From contig JAATFX010000003.1 in assembly GCA_015654925.1 (NCBI GenBank), forward strand, positions 1 to 43,519: a stretch of DNA of 43,519 nt, given 5' to 3'. Positions within the stretch are counted from its first letter, which is position 1, and every line of letters starts with the position of its first letter. The notes beneath the pieces were generated by a model. That model saw only the letters and a list, made by a program, of their open reading frames with translations. It was not told where the DNA came from and ran no database searches. This document shows positions 7,869 through 17,282 of this stretch, one piece after another. Source of the stretch: Enterobacterales bacterium. GTDB taxonomy: Bacteria; Pseudomonadota; Gammaproteobacteria; Enterobacterales; Enterobacteriaceae. The position numbers and the translations under genes were made by a program.

Positions 7869-9488
7869 ATGTTATCGCGTATACGGATTTCCACCAGCCT
7901 GATTATGATCGTATTGATCTTCGGTTTGATGCAATTAATCAGCAGCGGACTGTCGTTTGAGAATTTCAGACGCAGCAGCGAAAATTTTCACCAAGTAGAA
8001 TCGGACAATCTGAAACGAAATGCCCTGAGCATGAGTTGGTCTGAATTACTACAAACCCGTAATTCCCTTAACCGGGCGGCGACGCGCTTTGCGTCTTATA
8101 CGCCGCTGGAGCAGATCCTGCCGATTATGGAGGATGCCAAAAAGAAACTTAAACACGGCGAGGCGGTGTACAAGGAATTTAACGCTTATCCCACGGCGAG
8201 CGGCGGGGAGCAGGCGCTGCGCGAGCAAACCGACAAGAGCTATAAAGAATTCGACCAGGCGCTGCGCGACGCCATAGAGATGCTGGATAACGGCAATGTA
8301 CAGGCCTTTATGACCCAGCCCACGCAGCAATTCCAGGACGCGTTCGAGCGGCAATATAACGCCAATATGACGCATCTGTCCGGGGCGATCGGCGATGCCA
8401 GCGAGTTAAACCGTTCCGCGTACAGCCGGTCGGGATGGATGCTGGCGCTGATGGCCGGCATGACGGCGGCCCTGACGCTGCTGGTCCTGGTATGGCTCAA
8501 ACGCATGCTGCTGCGCCCGTTGGCGGCGATGAGCGGCCATTTTAACGCCATCGCCAGCGGCGATCTGGGCAATCCGATCGCGGCCCAGGGGCGTAACGAA
8601 ATCAGCCAGCTGTTCCATCAATTGGAAGCCATGCGCGATGAGCTGGCGCAAACGGTATCCACCGTGCGCCAGGGCACCGATGCCATGCTCAGCGGCATCC
8701 AGGAAATCGCCAGCGGCAATAACGATTTGTCCGCGCGCACCGAACAGCAGGCCGCTTCTCTCGAAGAGACCGCCACCAGCATGGAGCAATTAACCTCCAC
8801 GGTGAAACAGAATGCGGAAAATGCCCGCCAGGCCAGCAAGCTGGCCAGCGATGCGTCGTCCACCGCCCATAAAGGCGGCACGTTGACCAGCAACGTGGTG
8901 CAGCGCATGGCGGATATCGCCGTCAGCTCGCGGAAAATCAGCGATATCACCAGCGTCATCGACGGCATCGCCTTCCAGACCAATATCCTGGCGCTGAACG
9001 CGGCGGTGGAAGCGGCGCGCGCCGGCGAGCAGGGCCGGGGCTTCGCCGTGGTGGCCGGCGAGGTGCGTAATTTGGCGCAGCGCAGCGCGCAGGCGGCCAA
9101 AGAGATTAAAGGATTGATTGACGAGTCGGCCACCCGGGTGCAGCAAGGCTCCGAACTGGTCGCCTCGGCCGGTGAAACGATGGATGAGATCGTTCGTTCC
9201 GTCGCCCGGGTCACCGACATTATGGGCGAAATCGCCTCCGCATCCGATGAACAGAGCCGGGGTATCGATCAGGTGGCCGCCGCGGTTAACCAAATGGATG
9301 CCGCCACCCAGCAAAATGCGTCGCTGGTGGAGCAATCCGCCGCCGCCGCCCATGCCTTGGAAGCGCAGGCCGGATCGCTGATGCAGGCGGTGCGCGTATT
9401 CAGGCTGCAACAGCACGCCGAGCAGGATTACCTGGACGAGAAAGGGTCGGCCGGCCTTAATGAGCGGCAACTCGAACCAACAACCTAA
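7869..9488 (+). CDS. Methyl-accepting chemotaxis protein in the tap position
   Basis: Second transmembrane receptor (539 aa) with the same plan: membrane segment, sensor, second membrane segment near 190-215, HAMP, methylation helices and signalling tip. Starting at the ATG at 7869, behind GAGGTTA, puts Arg64, Asn68, Arg69 and Arg73 ([15 protein letters not shown]) at E. coli numbering. A TTG at 7833 and an ATG at 7857 are less likely starts. The N-terminus ([18 protein letters not shown]) resembles Tap, but the ligand motif is amino-acid-receptor type, which Tap lacks. The C-terminus ([10 protein letters not shown]) lacks NWETF, as in low-abundance receptors that rely on a neighbour for methylation. 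The ligand is unknown. Confidence 0.9.
   Translation: MLSRIRISTSLIMIVLIFGLMQLISSGLSFENFRRSSENFHQVESDNLKRNALSMSWSELLQTRNSLNRAATRFASYTPLEQILPIMEDAKKKLKHGEAVYKEFNAYPTASGGEQALREQTDKSYKEFDQALRDAIEMLDNGNVQAFMTQPTQQFQDAFERQYNANMTHLSGAIGDASELNRSAYSRSGWMLALMAGMTAALTLLVLVWLKRMLLRPLAAMSGHFNAIASGDLGNPIAAQGRNEISQLFHQLEAMRDELAQTVSTVRQGTDAMLSGIQEIASGNNDLSARTEQQAASLEETATSMEQLTSTVKQNAENARQASKLASDASSTAHKGGTLTSNVVQRMADIAVSSRKISDITSVIDGIAFQTNILALNAAVEAARAGEQGRGFAVVAGEVRNLAQRSAQAAKEIKGLIDESATRVQQGSELVASAGETMDEIVRSVARVTDIMGEIASASDEQSRGIDQVAAAVNQMDAATQQNASLVEQSAAAAHALEAQAGSLMQAVRVFRLQQHAEQDYLDEKGSAGLNERQLEPTT
8958..9034 (+). repeat. 77-base stretch identical to the first receptor gene (copy 2)
   Basis: Partner of 7248-7324. 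A second shared block follows (around 7371-7402 and 9081-9112, AGGCGGCCAAAGAGATTAAA). Direct repeats about 1.7 kb apart could allow recombination that fuses the two receptors. Confidence 0.9.
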
Positions 9489-9508
9489 GCCAGGCGCAAG
9501 CGCGGGCA

Positions 9509-10381
9509 ATGAGAAAACCTATGCCGAATCAGGCTGAAATTGCCGCACGATGGTCCAATTGGGCGCAACCGGTGCCCTTATCGGATGCGCATTTCCAGCG
9601 CATCTGCCAGTTGATTTACCAGCGGGCCGGCATCGTGCTGGCCAGCCACAAACGGGAGATGGTGTATAACCGCCTGGTCAGGCGGCTTCGCAGCCTGGAG
9701 ATGGCGGATTTCGGTACGTATCTGGCGCGGTTGGAAGCCAATGTCAACGGCGAGGAGTGGGAAGTGTTTATCAACGCGCTGACCACCAACCTGACCGCGT
9801 TTTTTCGCGAGCTGCACCACTTCCCGATTCTCGCGCGCCACGCCCAGGAGCGGCCGGGGCCGTATACCGTCTGGAGCACCGCGGCTTCCACCGGCGAAGA
9901 GCCTTACTCCATCGCCATGACGTTAATGGAAACGCTGACCGGACCTATGAGCCAGGTGCAGGTGATCGGCAGCGATATTAATACCCTGGTGCTGGATAAA
10001 GCCCGGGCCGGCGTGTACCGCCATGAGGAACTGCGCGGCCTGAGCACCGTGCAGCGCCAGCGGTTTTTCCTGCGCGGCACCGGCCCCCACGAAGGGTTGG
10101 CGCGGGTGCGTCCGGAGCTCAGCGCCATGGTGCGTTTCCAGTATCTGAATTTACTGGCGGGAGAGTGGGCGGTGCCGGGACCGTTCGACGCTATTTTTTG
10201 CCGGAATGTGATGATTTATTTTGATAAGGAAACCCAGGAGCGCATCCTGCGCCGTTTCGCGCCGCTGCTTAAACCCGGCGGGCTGCTGTTTGCCGGCCAT
10301 TCAGAAAATTTCAGCCAGATCAGCCAGGATTTCAAGCTGCGCGGACAGACGGTTTACCAGCTTACCAAGGAAAGAAAATGA
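9509..10381 (+). CDS. cheR: Chemotaxis protein methyltransferase CheR
   Basis: CheR (290 aa) uses S-adenosylmethionine to methylate receptor glutamates during adaptation. The N-terminal helical domain ([20 protein letters not shown]) binds the methylation helices. The SAM domain has [17 protein letters not shown], and CRNVMIYFD and GHSEN are conserved. The beta subdomain that binds the NWETF pentapeptide is present, consistent with the first receptor ending in it. The start could be 9509 or the ATG four codons later at 9521; neither has a strong ribosome binding site. The stop overlaps cheB by 4 bases. Confidence 0.96.
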   Translation: MRKPMPNQAEIAARWSNWAQPVPLSDAHFQRICQLIYQRAGIVLASHKREMVYNRLVRRLRSLEMADFGTYLARLEANVNGEEWEVFINALTTNLTAFFRELHHFPILARHAQERPGPYTVWSTAASTGEEPYSIAMTLMETLTGPMSQVQVIGSDINTLVLDKARAGVYRHEELRGLSTVQRQRFFLRGTGPHEGLARVRPELSAMVRFQYLNLLAGEWAVPGPFDAIFCRNVMIYFDKETQERILRRFAPLLKPGGLLFAGHSENFSQISQDFKLRGQTVYQLTKERK

Positions 10382-11424
10382 GCAAAATCAGGGTGCTTTG
10401 CGTAGACGATTCCGCATTGATGCGACAATTGATGACCGAAATCATCAACGGTTTTCCCGATATGGAAGTCGTGGCCACCGCTCCCGATCCGCTGGTGGCA
10501 CGCGATCTGATTAAAAAATTGAACCCGGAAGTGCTCACGCTGGATGTGGAAATGCCGCGTATGGACGGGTTGGATTTTTTGGAAAAACTGATGCGTTTAC
10601 GGCCGATGCCGGTGGTGATGGTGTCGTCGTTGACCGGGCGCGGATCGGAAATCACCCTGCGCGCATTAGAGCTGGGAGCCATTGATTTCGTCACCAAACC
10701 CCAAACCGGCCTGCGCGACGGCATGCTGGCCTACAGCGAGTCCATTGCCGAGAAAATCCGCATGGCGTCCCGGGCCAGGCTGCCGCAGCGGCAAAATAGC
10801 GGCGCGGCGCCGACCATCCGGGTGCCGTTGCTGAGCAGCGAAAAGCTGATCGCCATCGGCGCGTCCACCGGCGGAACGGAGGCGATTCGCCATGTGCTTG
10901 AGCCGCTGCCGCCCACCAGCCCGGCGCTATTGATCACCCAGCATATGCCGCCGGGATTTACCCGATCTTTTGCCGAGCGGCTGAACAAACTGTGCCAGAT
11001 CACCGTAAAAGAGGCCGAAGACGGCGAGCGGATATTGCCGGGCCACGCCTATATCGCCCCAGGCGCCCGCCATATGGAACTGGCCCGCAGCGGCGCCAAT
11101 TACCAGGTCAGGCTGCATGACGGCGATCCGGTTAATCGCCATCGTCCGTCGGTGGATGTGCTGTTCCACTCGGTGGCCCAATATGCCGGGCGCAATGCGG
11201 TCGGGGTGATCCTCACCGGCATGGGCAATGACGGCGCCGCCGGCCTGCTGGCCATGCGCAACGCCGGCGCGTATACCATGGCGCAGGATGAAGCCAGCTG
11301 CGTGGTATTCGGCATGCCCCGTGAAGCCATTGCCATGGGGGGCAGCAACGAAATTGTGCCTTTACACCAGATGAGCCAGCGCATGATGACCCAAATCAGC
11401 GCCGGCCAGGCATTACGTATTTAG
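10378..11424 (+). CDS. cheB: Chemotaxis protein-glutamate methylesterase/glutaminase CheB
   Basis: CheB (348 aa) removes methyl groups from receptors and deamidates glutamines. The receiver domain carries Asp10/Asp11 and the phosphorylated Asp56 in [11 protein letters not shown], with Lys107 in VTKP. After a linker, the esterase domain shows the catalytic Ser163 ([10 protein letters not shown]), His189 ([10 protein letters not shown]) and Asp285 (GMGNDGAAG), each one position before the E. coli residues. Phosphorylation by CheA relieves inhibition by the receiver domain. The start overlaps cheR (ATGA), so the two opposing adaptation enzymes are translationally coupled. Confidence 0.97.
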   Translation: MSKIRVLCVDDSALMRQLMTEIINGFPDMEVVATAPDPLVARDLIKKLNPEVLTLDVEMPRMDGLDFLEKLMRLRPMPVVMVSSLTGRGSEITLRALELGAIDFVTKPQTGLRDGMLAYSESIAEKIRMASRARLPQRQNSGAAPTIRVPLLSSEKLIAIGASTGGTEAIRHVLEPLPPTSPALLITQHMPPGFTRSFAERLNKLCQITVKEAEDGERILPGHAYIAPGARHMELARSGANYQVRLHDGDPVNRHRPSVDVLFHSVAQYAGRNAVGVILTGMGNDGAAGLLAMRNAGAYTMAQDEASCVVFGMPREAIAMGGSNEIVPLHQMSQRMMTQISAGQALRI

Positions 11425-11464
11425 CAGCCCGCACGCGGGCAAACGATCAATAACAGGAGCAGGT

Positions 11465-11854
11465 ATGGCGGATAAAGAACTCAGATTTCTGGTGGTCGAC
11501 GATTTTTCAACGATGCGGCGGATCGTACGTAACCTACTGAAAGAACTGGGCTTTAATAATGTTGACGAAGCCGAGGACGGTGCGGATGCCCTGAATAAGC
11601 TGCGCGCCGGCCCCATCGATTTTGTCATTTCCGACTGGAATATGCCGAATATGGATGGGCTGGCCCTGCTGCAGAATATCCGCGCCGATGCCGCGCTGGG
11701 CGCGCTGCCGGTACTGATGGTGACGGCGGAAGCCAAAAAAGAGAATATCATCGCCGCCGCCCAGGCGGGGGCCAGCGGTTATGTGGTCAAGCCGTTTACC
11801 GCGGCGACGTTGGAAGAAAAGCTGAATAAAATATTCGAAAAGCTGGGGATGTAA
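11465..11854 (+). CDS. cheY: Chemotaxis response regulator CheY
   Basis: CheY (129 aa) is a single receiver domain that, when phosphorylated by CheA, binds FliM and reverses the motor. All key residues are at E. coli positions: Asp12, Asp13, Asp57 ([12 protein letters not shown]), Thr87, Tyr106 and Lys109 (YVVKP). The ATG at 11465 follows AGGAGCAGGT at close spacing. It lies 40 bases after cheB and 12 bases before cheZ. Confidence 0.98.
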   Translation: MADKELRFLVVDDFSTMRRIVRNLLKELGFNNVDEAEDGADALNKLRAGPIDFVISDWNMPNMDGLALLQNIRADAALGALPVLMVTAEAKKENIIAAAQAGASGYVVKPFTAATLEEKLNKIFEKLGM

Positions 11855-11866
11855 TCAGGAGGGAAT

Positions 11867-12508
11867 ATGAATAGCACACCTACCATGCCGAAAACCAACG
11901 CCACCGCCACGGAGATCATCTCCCGCATCGGCCAGTTGACCAGGATGCTGCGCGATAGCCTCAAGGAACTGGGGCTGGATCAAGCCATCGCCCAGGCCGC
12001 CGAAGCCATTCCCGACGCCCGCGATCGGCTGGACTATGTGGTACAAATGACCGCGCAGGCGGCCGAGCGGGCGCTTAACTGCGTCGATGCGGCGCAGCCG
12101 CGCCAAACCAAGCTGGAGAAAGGGGCCAAGGCGCTGACCGTTCGCTGGGACAGTTGGTTCGAGCAGCCCATTGAATTGGGCGATGCCCGCGAGCTGGTGA
12201 CCGCTACCCGGGATTACCTGGCCGAGGTGCCGGAACATACCGCCTTCACCCATGCGCAGCTGATGGAAATCATGATGGCGCAGGATTTCCAGGATCTCAC
12301 CGGCCAGGTGATTAAACGCATGATGGATGTGGTGCAGGAGATCGAAAAGCAACTGCTGATGGTGCTGCTGGAAAACATGCCGGAGCCGGCGCAGTCCAAA
12401 CGCGCCAGCGACGGCCTGCTGAACGGCCCTCAGCTCGATCATACCGTCGAGGGCGTGGTCGCCAACCAGGATCAGGTGGACGATCTGCTCGATAGCCTCG
12501 GTTTTTAA
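11867..12508 (+). CDS. cheZ: CheY-P phosphatase CheZ
   Basis: CheZ (213 aa, E. coli 214) is a long helical-hairpin dimer that dephosphorylates CheY-P. The active-site residues Asp143 and Gln147 in [16 protein letters not shown] fall at the E. coli positions. The C-terminal CheY-binding peptide [12 protein letters not shown] is intact. The start at 11867 is preceded by CAGGAGGGAATAT, a strong ribosome binding site. It ends the receptor-cheRBYZ operon, and a bulged hairpin lies 13 bases after the stop. Confidence 0.97.
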   Translation: MNSTPTMPKTNATATEIISRIGQLTRMLRDSLKELGLDQAIAQAAEAIPDARDRLDYVVQMTAQAAERALNCVDAAQPRQTKLEKGAKALTVRWDSWFEQPIELGDARELVTATRDYLAEVPEHTAFTHAQLMEIMMAQDFQDLTGQVIKRMMDVVQEIEKQLLMVLLENMPEPAQSKRASDGLLNGPQLDHTVEGVVANQDQVDDLLDSLGF

Positions 12509-12521
12509 CCCCCTTTCCCCC

Positions 12522-12553
12522 TTGAACCGGCGATCGGCAGATCGTCCGGTCAA
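12522..12553 (+). terminator. Long bulged hairpin after cheZ
   Basis: TTGA-A-CCGGCGATC (12522-12535), loop GGCA, then GATCG-T-CCGGTCAA (12540-12553) form a 13-bp stem with two single-base bulges. It closes the cheZ operon, but no T-run follows. It may protect the 3' end or act with Rho rather than terminate on its own. Confidence 0.45.
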
Positions 12554-12565
12554 CGGCTATCCGTC

Positions 12566-12593
12566 AAATACCCGCCGCTTTACCCCGTTGTTC
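12566..12593 (+). promoter_or_regulatory. Possible FlhD4C2 binding site upstream of flhB
   Basis: AAATACCCG (12566-12574), 11 bases, then CGTTGTTC (12586-12593) resemble the inward-facing half-site cores AAATARCG and CGYTATTT with the allowed 10-12-base spacer. flhB is a class II gene in enterics, which fits. Each half has one or two mismatches, so this is tentative. Confidence 0.33.
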
Positions 12594-12666
12594 CCGCCAT
12601 CGTCCGCACGGCTTTTTGTCATGCTACGCATCTTGCAGTCATGGCGTGAAGCGATCGGGATGATGA

Positions 12667-13809
12667 ATGGCGGAAGACAGCGATCTGGAAAAAAGCGAGG
12701 CCCCCACCGCCCACCGGCTGGATAAAGCCCGCGAAGAGGGGCAGATTCCCCGTTCCCGCGAATTGACTTCCGTTTTGATGCTGCTGGTGGGGCTGGCTAT
12801 CCTGTGGATGGGCGGCGAGCCGCTGGGACGACAGCTGGCGGCGATGATCGCCCAAGGCCTGCGTTTCGATCACGGCATAATCAGCAACGACCGCCAGATT
12901 TTATTTCAAGTGCAGGCCCTGATCAAACAAACGGTGTGGGCGCTGGTCCCGGTCTTTGCCGGCCTGGCGCTCACCGCCGTGGCCGCGCCGATGCTGCTGG
13001 GGGGCGTGATGTTTAATCCCGCATCGATTAAATTCGATCTGGGCAAAGTCAATCCGCTGCCGGGATTGAAGCGGGTTTTTTCCGGCCAGGCGTTATCGGA
13101 GTTATTCAAGGCCATACTCAAGGCGCTGCTGATGGGCTGGGTCACCGGCTGGTTTCTTTGGCACAATTGGCCGGTCATGCTGCATTTAGTGCTGGAATCC
13201 CCGATTGCCGCATTGGGCGATGCCCTGCGGCTGATCGCCACCTGCGCCTTGCTTAATATCGCGTCGTTGATTCCCATGGTGGCGTTCGATGTGTTCTGGC
13301 AACTCTGGAGCCATGTTAAAAAACTGCGGATGACCCGGCAGGAAATCCGCGATGAATTCAAGGATCAGGAAGGGGACCCGCACGTTAAAAGCCGCATTCG
13401 CCAGCAGCAGCGCGCCATGTCGCGCCGCCGCATGATGAGCGACGTGCCGGGCGCGGACGTTATTATCACCAACCCCACCCACTATGCCGTGGCCCTGCGT
13501 TATGAGGACGGCAAAATGAGCGCCCCGAAAGTGGTGGCCAAAGGCGCTGGCGATATTGCCCTGCGCATACGCGAGATCGGGGATCGGCACCGTATTCCCC
13601 AACTTGAAGCGCCGCCGCTGGCCAGGGCGCTGTATCGCCACGGCGAGATCGGGCAGGCGATTCCCGCCACCTTATATTCCGCCGTGGCCGAGGTCTTGGC
13701 CTGGGTCTATCAGCTAAAACGCTGGCGGGAGCAGGGCGGATTGATACCGAAAAAACCCGAACATTTACCGGTGCCGGCGGCACTGGATTTTGCCCACGAG
13801 AAAGAGTGA
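12667..13809 (+). CDS. flhB: Flagellar type III export gate protein FlhB
   Basis: FlhB (380 aa) belongs to the export gate and switches substrate specificity from rod/hook to filament proteins. The basic N-terminus (EKSEAPTAHRLDKAREEGQI) precedes four membrane segments between about 33 and 210. The cytoplasmic domain has the autocleavage motif Asn269-Pro270-Thr-His in VIITNPTHYAVALRY, at the E. coli positions. The ATG at 12667 follows GGGATGAT closely. It heads flhBAE; flhA begins one base after its stop. FliK, encoded at 32954-34387, is the ruler that triggers the switch. Confidence 0.97.
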   Translation: MAEDSDLEKSEAPTAHRLDKAREEGQIPRSRELTSVLMLLVGLAILWMGGEPLGRQLAAMIAQGLRFDHGIISNDRQILFQVQALIKQTVWALVPVFAGLALTAVAAPMLLGGVMFNPASIKFDLGKVNPLPGLKRVFSGQALSELFKAILKALLMGWVTGWFLWHNWPVMLHLVLESPIAALGDALRLIATCALLNIASLIPMVAFDVFWQLWSHVKKLRMTRQEIRDEFKDQEGDPHVKSRIRQQQRAMSRRRMMSDVPGADVIITNPTHYAVALRYEDGKMSAPKVVAKGAGDIALRIREIGDRHRIPQLEAPPLARALYRHGEIGQAIPATLYSAVAEVLAWVYQLKRWREQGGLIPKKPEHLPVPAALDFAHEKE

Positions 13810-13810
13810 T

Positions 13811-15895
13811 ATGGCCAAGCTGGTAGCATTATTACGGTTGCCCCCCAATTTCAGCACCATTCAATGGCAGATTCTGGCCGGCCCGGTACTGATCCTGATG
13901 ATCCTGTCGATGATGGTGCTGCCGTTGCCGCCTTTTATCCTGGATCTGCTGTTTACCTTTAATATCGCCCTGTCGATCATGGTGCTGCTGGTGGCGATGT
14001 TTACCCGCAAAACCCTGGAGTTCGCGGCATTTCCCACCATCCTGCTGTTTTCCACCCTGTTGCGCCTGTCGCTGAATATCGCATCGACCCGCATCATATT
14101 GCTGCACGGCCATACGGGCACGGCGGCGGCCGGACGGGTGATCGAGGCGTTCGGCCACTTTCTGGTGGGCGGCAATTTCGCCATCGGCATCGTGGTGTTT
14201 ATCATCCTGGTGGTGATCAACTTTATGGTTATCACCAAAGGCGCCGGGCGCATCGCCGAAGTGGGCGCGCGTTTTGTGCTTGACGGCATGCCCGGCAAAC
14301 AGATGGCCATCGATGCCGATCTCAACGCCGGCCTGATCGGCGAGGAAGAAGCCAAATTACGCCGCAGCGAAGTCACCCAGGAAGCGGATTTTTACGGTTC
14401 GATGGATGGGGCCAGCAAGTTTGTGCGCGGCGATGCCATCGCCGGCCTGATGATCATGGTGATCAACGTGATCGGCGGGTTGCTGGTGGGCATGATCCAG
14501 CACGGCATGGCCCTGGGCAACGCGGCTGAAAGCTACACCCTGCTGACCATCGGCGACGGCCTGGTGGCGCAAATTCCGGCGCTGGTGATCTCCACCGCCG
14601 CGGGCGTCATCGTTACCCGGGTAGGTACCAATCAGGATGTCGGCCAGCAGATGGTCGGCCAGCTATTCAACAACCCGCGGGTCATGCTATTAAGCGCCGC
14701 GGTGCTGGGGTTGCTGGGACTGGTGCCCGGGATGCCCAATATGGTGTTTTTACTGTTTACCGGCATGTTGCTGGCCCTGGCCTGGTGGCTGCGCGGCAAG
14801 ACCGAGCAAGGACCGGTGGCCAGCGCTCCGCTGATTAAACCGGACAGCGCGCTAAATAATAAAGAAGCCAGCTGGAACGATGTGCAGTTGGAAGACCCCC
14901 TGGGCATGGAAGTGGGCTACCGGCTGATCCCGATGGTGGATTTCCAGCAAAATGGCGAATTGCTGGGCCGTATTCGCAGCATCCGCAAAAAATTCGCCCA
15001 GGAAACCGGCTTTTTGCCGCCGGTGGTGCATATCCGCGATAATCTCGAACTCCAGCCGGCCAGCTACCGCATTTTGCTCAAAGGCGTCGAAATGGGGCGC
15101 GGCGAAGCGTTCCCCGGCCGCTGGATGGCCATAAATCCCGGCAGCGCCGACGGCGAACTGGCCGGGGATATCACCCAGGACCCGGCGTTTGGCCTGCCGG
15201 CGGTCTGGATTGACAGCGCGCTGAAAGAGCAGGCGCAGATCCAGGGGTATACGGTGGTCGAGGCCAGTACCGTGGTGGCCACCCATCTTAATCATCTTAT
15301 CGGCATCCATGCCAGCGAGCTGCTGGGCCGGCAGGAAACCCAGCAACTGCTCGATCGAGTTACCCAGGAAATGCCCAAACTCACCGAAGATTTTATCCCC
15401 GGCACCCTGACGCTGACCATTTTTCATAAAGTGTTGCAAAATTTGCTGGCCGAAAACGTGCCGATCCGCGATATGCGCACCATTATCGAAACCTTGGCGG
15501 AACATGCCCCGGTACAAAAAGATCCGGCGGAGCTCACGGTCGTGGTGCGGGTCGCCCTCGGGCGGGCGATCACCCAGCGCTGGTTCCCGGGGGACGGTGA
15601 AATCCAGGCCATCGGTTTGGATTTGGCGTTGGAGCGCGTACTGTTGCAGGCGCTGCAAAGCGGCGGCGGCCTGGAGCCGGGTATGGCGGACCGGGTATTG
15701 GCGCAGGCGCGGGAGGTGCTGCAACAGCAGGAAAGCCTGAACGCGCCGGCGGTGCTGCTGGTCAATCACGCACTGCGCCCGCTGCTGGCGCGTTTCCTGC
15801 GCCGCAGCCTGCCCCAGCTTGCCGTCTTGTCGAATCTGGAAGTCAGCGATCGGCGTCAAATCCGCATGACGGCCATTTTGGGCGGCCCGCGGTGA
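13811..15895 (+). CDS. flhA: Flagellar type III export gate protein FlhA
   Basis: FlhA (694 aa) forms the nonameric export-gate ring. The N-terminal half has eight membrane segments (WQILAGPVLILMILSMMVLP onward) and the FHIPEP-family region TRIILLHGHTGTAAAGRVIEA. The C-terminal cytoplasmic half binds chaperone-substrate complexes and FliJ. Starting at 13811 (MAKLVALLRLP) matches E. coli FlhA; the extra seven upstream residues from 13790 lie inside flhB. AAGAGTG provides the ribosome binding site. The last codons overlap flhE by 4 bases (GTGA). Confidence 0.97.
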   Translation: MAKLVALLRLPPNFSTIQWQILAGPVLILMILSMMVLPLPPFILDLLFTFNIALSIMVLLVAMFTRKTLEFAAFPTILLFSTLLRLSLNIASTRIILLHGHTGTAAAGRVIEAFGHFLVGGNFAIGIVVFIILVVINFMVITKGAGRIAEVGARFVLDGMPGKQMAIDADLNAGLIGEEEAKLRRSEVTQEADFYGSMDGASKFVRGDAIAGLMIMVINVIGGLLVGMIQHGMALGNAAESYTLLTIGDGLVAQIPALVISTAAGVIVTRVGTNQDVGQQMVGQLFNNPRVMLLSAAVLGLLGLVPGMPNMVFLLFTGMLLALAWWLRGKTEQGPVASAPLIKPDSALNNKEASWNDVQLEDPLGMEVGYRLIPMVDFQQNGELLGRIRSIRKKFAQETGFLPPVVHIRDNLELQPASYRILLKGVEMGRGEAFPGRWMAINPGSADGELAGDITQDPAFGLPAVWIDSALKEQAQIQGYTVVEASTVVATHLNHLIGIHASELLGRQETQQLLDRVTQEMPKLTEDFIPGTLTLTIFHKVLQNLLAENVPIRDMRTIIETLAEHAPVQKDPAELTVVVRVALGRAITQRWFPGDGEIQAIGLDLALERVLLQALQSGGGLEPGMADRVLAQAREVLQQQESLNAPAVLLVNHALRPLLARFLRRSLPQLAVLSNLEVSDRRQIRMTAILGGPR

Positions 15896-16365
15896 AGATA
15901 GCGGATTATAGCACCGGTTCCCATCGCCCGTGCTGGCGGCTACTGCCGCTTGCCTGGCTGCTGGCCGTCGCCGCGCCGGTACCGGCGACAGGCCGCGTCA
16001 CGGCGGATGGGGGATGGGAGGCGCAGGGGAAAATGCTGTTCCTGGGCCAGCGCGGCAGCGTTAAAAGCAGCGCGCCGATGCGGCCTGTTACCGCGCCGCC
16101 GGCCGGGGCGCTGGTCACGTCCATCAGTTGGCGGATCGATACCGAACGGCCATTGCCTGCGGGGGCGATGCTGGCGGTTTGCCTGCCGGTGAAATGTGTT
16201 TATCTCGATGGGCTGTCCGGACGAAGCGATGCGCTGGCGGGAGCGCCGGCGAATAATCCATTGACGCTGCTGGTGAAAGTCGACGGCAGCGGCGCTTTCT
16301 ACCCGCAGATATTGCTGACCCGTTATCAGATCTTGGTGAATTACCGCACGTTGCCCACCCGCTGA
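15892..16365 (+). CDS. flhE: Flagellar protein FlhE
   Basis: FlhE (157 aa) is a small periplasmic protein linked in Salmonella to preventing proton leakage through the export gate. A hydrophobic segment at about 17-33 (LLPLAWLLAVAAPVPA) looks like a signal peptide. Cys97 and Cys102 (AVCLPVKCVYLDG) and the ending QILVNYR correspond to conserved positions in E. coli FlhE (130 aa). The N-terminal region is longer than usual. The GTG start overlaps flhA's stop, indicating coupling. The gene converges on flgN, with 82 noncoding bases holding only an 8-G run and a short GC hairpin (16403-16420). Confidence 0.9.
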   Translation: MKIADYSTGSHRPCWRLLPLAWLLAVAAPVPATGRVTADGGWEAQGKMLFLGQRGSVKSSAPMRPVTAPPAGALVTSISWRIDTERPLPAGAMLAVCLPVKCVYLDGLSGRSDALAGAPANNPLTLLVKVDGSGAFYPQILLTRYQILVNYRTLPTR

Positions 16366-16447
16366 ACCCGGCAACGCCGAGGCGGCCAGTATAATCATAG
16401 GGCGGGGGGGGACCACCCCGGGCGGCAAATATAGCGCAGCGCGGGGA

Positions 16448-16891
16448 TTAGACGCTGAACTTGCGGCCCAATAACTGCCCGCTGCGCGCCTGGCCGTCGG
16501 GGCCATAGAGGCGGCGCTGGGTTTGATGTTGCTCCAGCATGGCCAGCATTTGCTGGTTTAATAGCAGGTGCTGCGCCAGCAACAGGCCGTTACGGTAGTT
16601 ATGGTGATTGAGATTTTCAGTCAGCTGCGCGATGGTTTGCCACTGGGCGCGCAAAGACGGATGGCCGTCATAAGGCGGCTGGTCGGCTCCGCTGGCGGCC
16701 GCCAGGGCTTCGCGCTGGCGATCCAAATGCTGCAGGGTGGCCAGCTGTTCATTTTTATTTTCCGTCACCCGGTGCAATAGCGCGGCGTTAACCTGGCCTG
16801 CGCTCAGCAGTTCCTGTTCCTGGGCCAGGGTGAGTTCCAATTGCTGTAGAATTTCCAGCATGCGCGTAAAGGTGGTTTCCAACTCATTCAT
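16448..16891 (-). CDS. flgN: Flagellar export chaperone FlgN
   Basis: FlgN (147 aa) is the cytoplasmic chaperone for the hook-filament junction proteins FlgK and FlgL. The sequence is helical and Gln/Leu-rich. Its opening MNELETTFTRMLEILQQLEL and EQELLSAGQVN align without gaps to the E. coli N-terminus, and LYGPDGQ near the end matches LYGANGQ. The ATG at 16891 is chosen on that alignment; an ATG at 16909 would overlap flgM by 8 bases and add six residues. The gene lies 10 bases after flgM and is co-transcribed with it. Confidence 0.88.
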   Translation of the reverse strand: MNELETTFTRMLEILQQLELTLAQEQELLSAGQVNAALLHRVTENKNEQLATLQHLDRQREALAAASGADQPPYDGHPSLRAQWQTIAQLTENLNHHNYRNGLLLAQHLLLNQQMLAMLEQHQTQRRLYGPDGQARSGQLLGRKFSV

Positions 16892-16901
16892 GACTGTTTG
16901 A

Positions 16902-17204
16902 TTACTCATCCTGATCGAGCATCGATTGCGCCTGGGCAATCAACGCATCGGCAATTTTGCCGGTATCCACTTTCAATTCGCCGCGGCGAATGGCCTGTTT
17001 CAGATTGTCCACCTTGGCGCTGTCGATATCCTGGCTGCCGGGTTGCCGCAGGCGTGCCTGGGCGTCGCTTAAATTGACCTGCGTCTGCTGGCTGGTGGCG
17101 ATGGCGCCGCCGGTAGTTTTGCTTTTTTGCGGCTGAACAGTACCGGTTTCCGGACCCTGGATCGGGGACAGAGGTTGAATTGGGCGGGTACTATCAATAC
17201 TCAT
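16902..17204 (-). CDS. flgM: Anti-sigma-28 factor FlgM
   Basis: FlgM (100 aa, E. coli 97) binds and blocks FliA (sigma-28) until it is exported through the finished hook. The family pattern is present: a disordered polar N-terminus starting MSIDSTRPIQPLSPIQ, then the sigma-binding C-terminal half (VNLSDAQARL, DIDSAKVDNLKQAIRRGELK, DTGKIADALI). It is preceded by a near-perfect sigma-28 promoter, so it is under autoregulation by its own target. It is followed by flgN. FliA itself is not in the window. Confidence 0.95.
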   Translation of the reverse strand: MSIDSTRPIQPLSPIQGPETGTVQPQKSKTTGGAIATSQQTQVNLSDAQARLRQPGSQDIDSAKVDNLKQAIRRGELKVDTGKIADALIAQAQSMLDQDE

Positions 17205-17253
17205 ACAGCCTCACTTATATTCGTTGTCAAAAACACCCTCGGGTTAACTTTGA

Positions 17254-17280
17254 TTATCGGCCAAATCCACCAAAGCTTTA
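17254..17280 (-). promoter_or_regulatory. Sigma-28 promoter of flgMN
   Basis: On the minus strand TAAAGCTT (17280-17273), 11 bases, then GCCGATAA (17261-17254). There is one mismatch to TAAAGTTT and a perfect -10. It sits between flgA and flgM, 49 bases before the flgM start, matching the class III flgM promoter known in enterics. flgMN should also be reached by read-through from flgA. Confidence 0.9.
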
Positions 17281-17282
17281 AT

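Noticed and set aside
14852..15859. 335-codon open frame antisense to flhA
   Set aside because: Same explanation: a stop-free shadow frame opposite a clearly real gene.
16404..16411. Eight-G run between flhE and flgN as a phase-variation tract
   Set aside because: It lies after the stop codons of both convergent genes and outside any promoter I can see, so slippage would have no evident effect.
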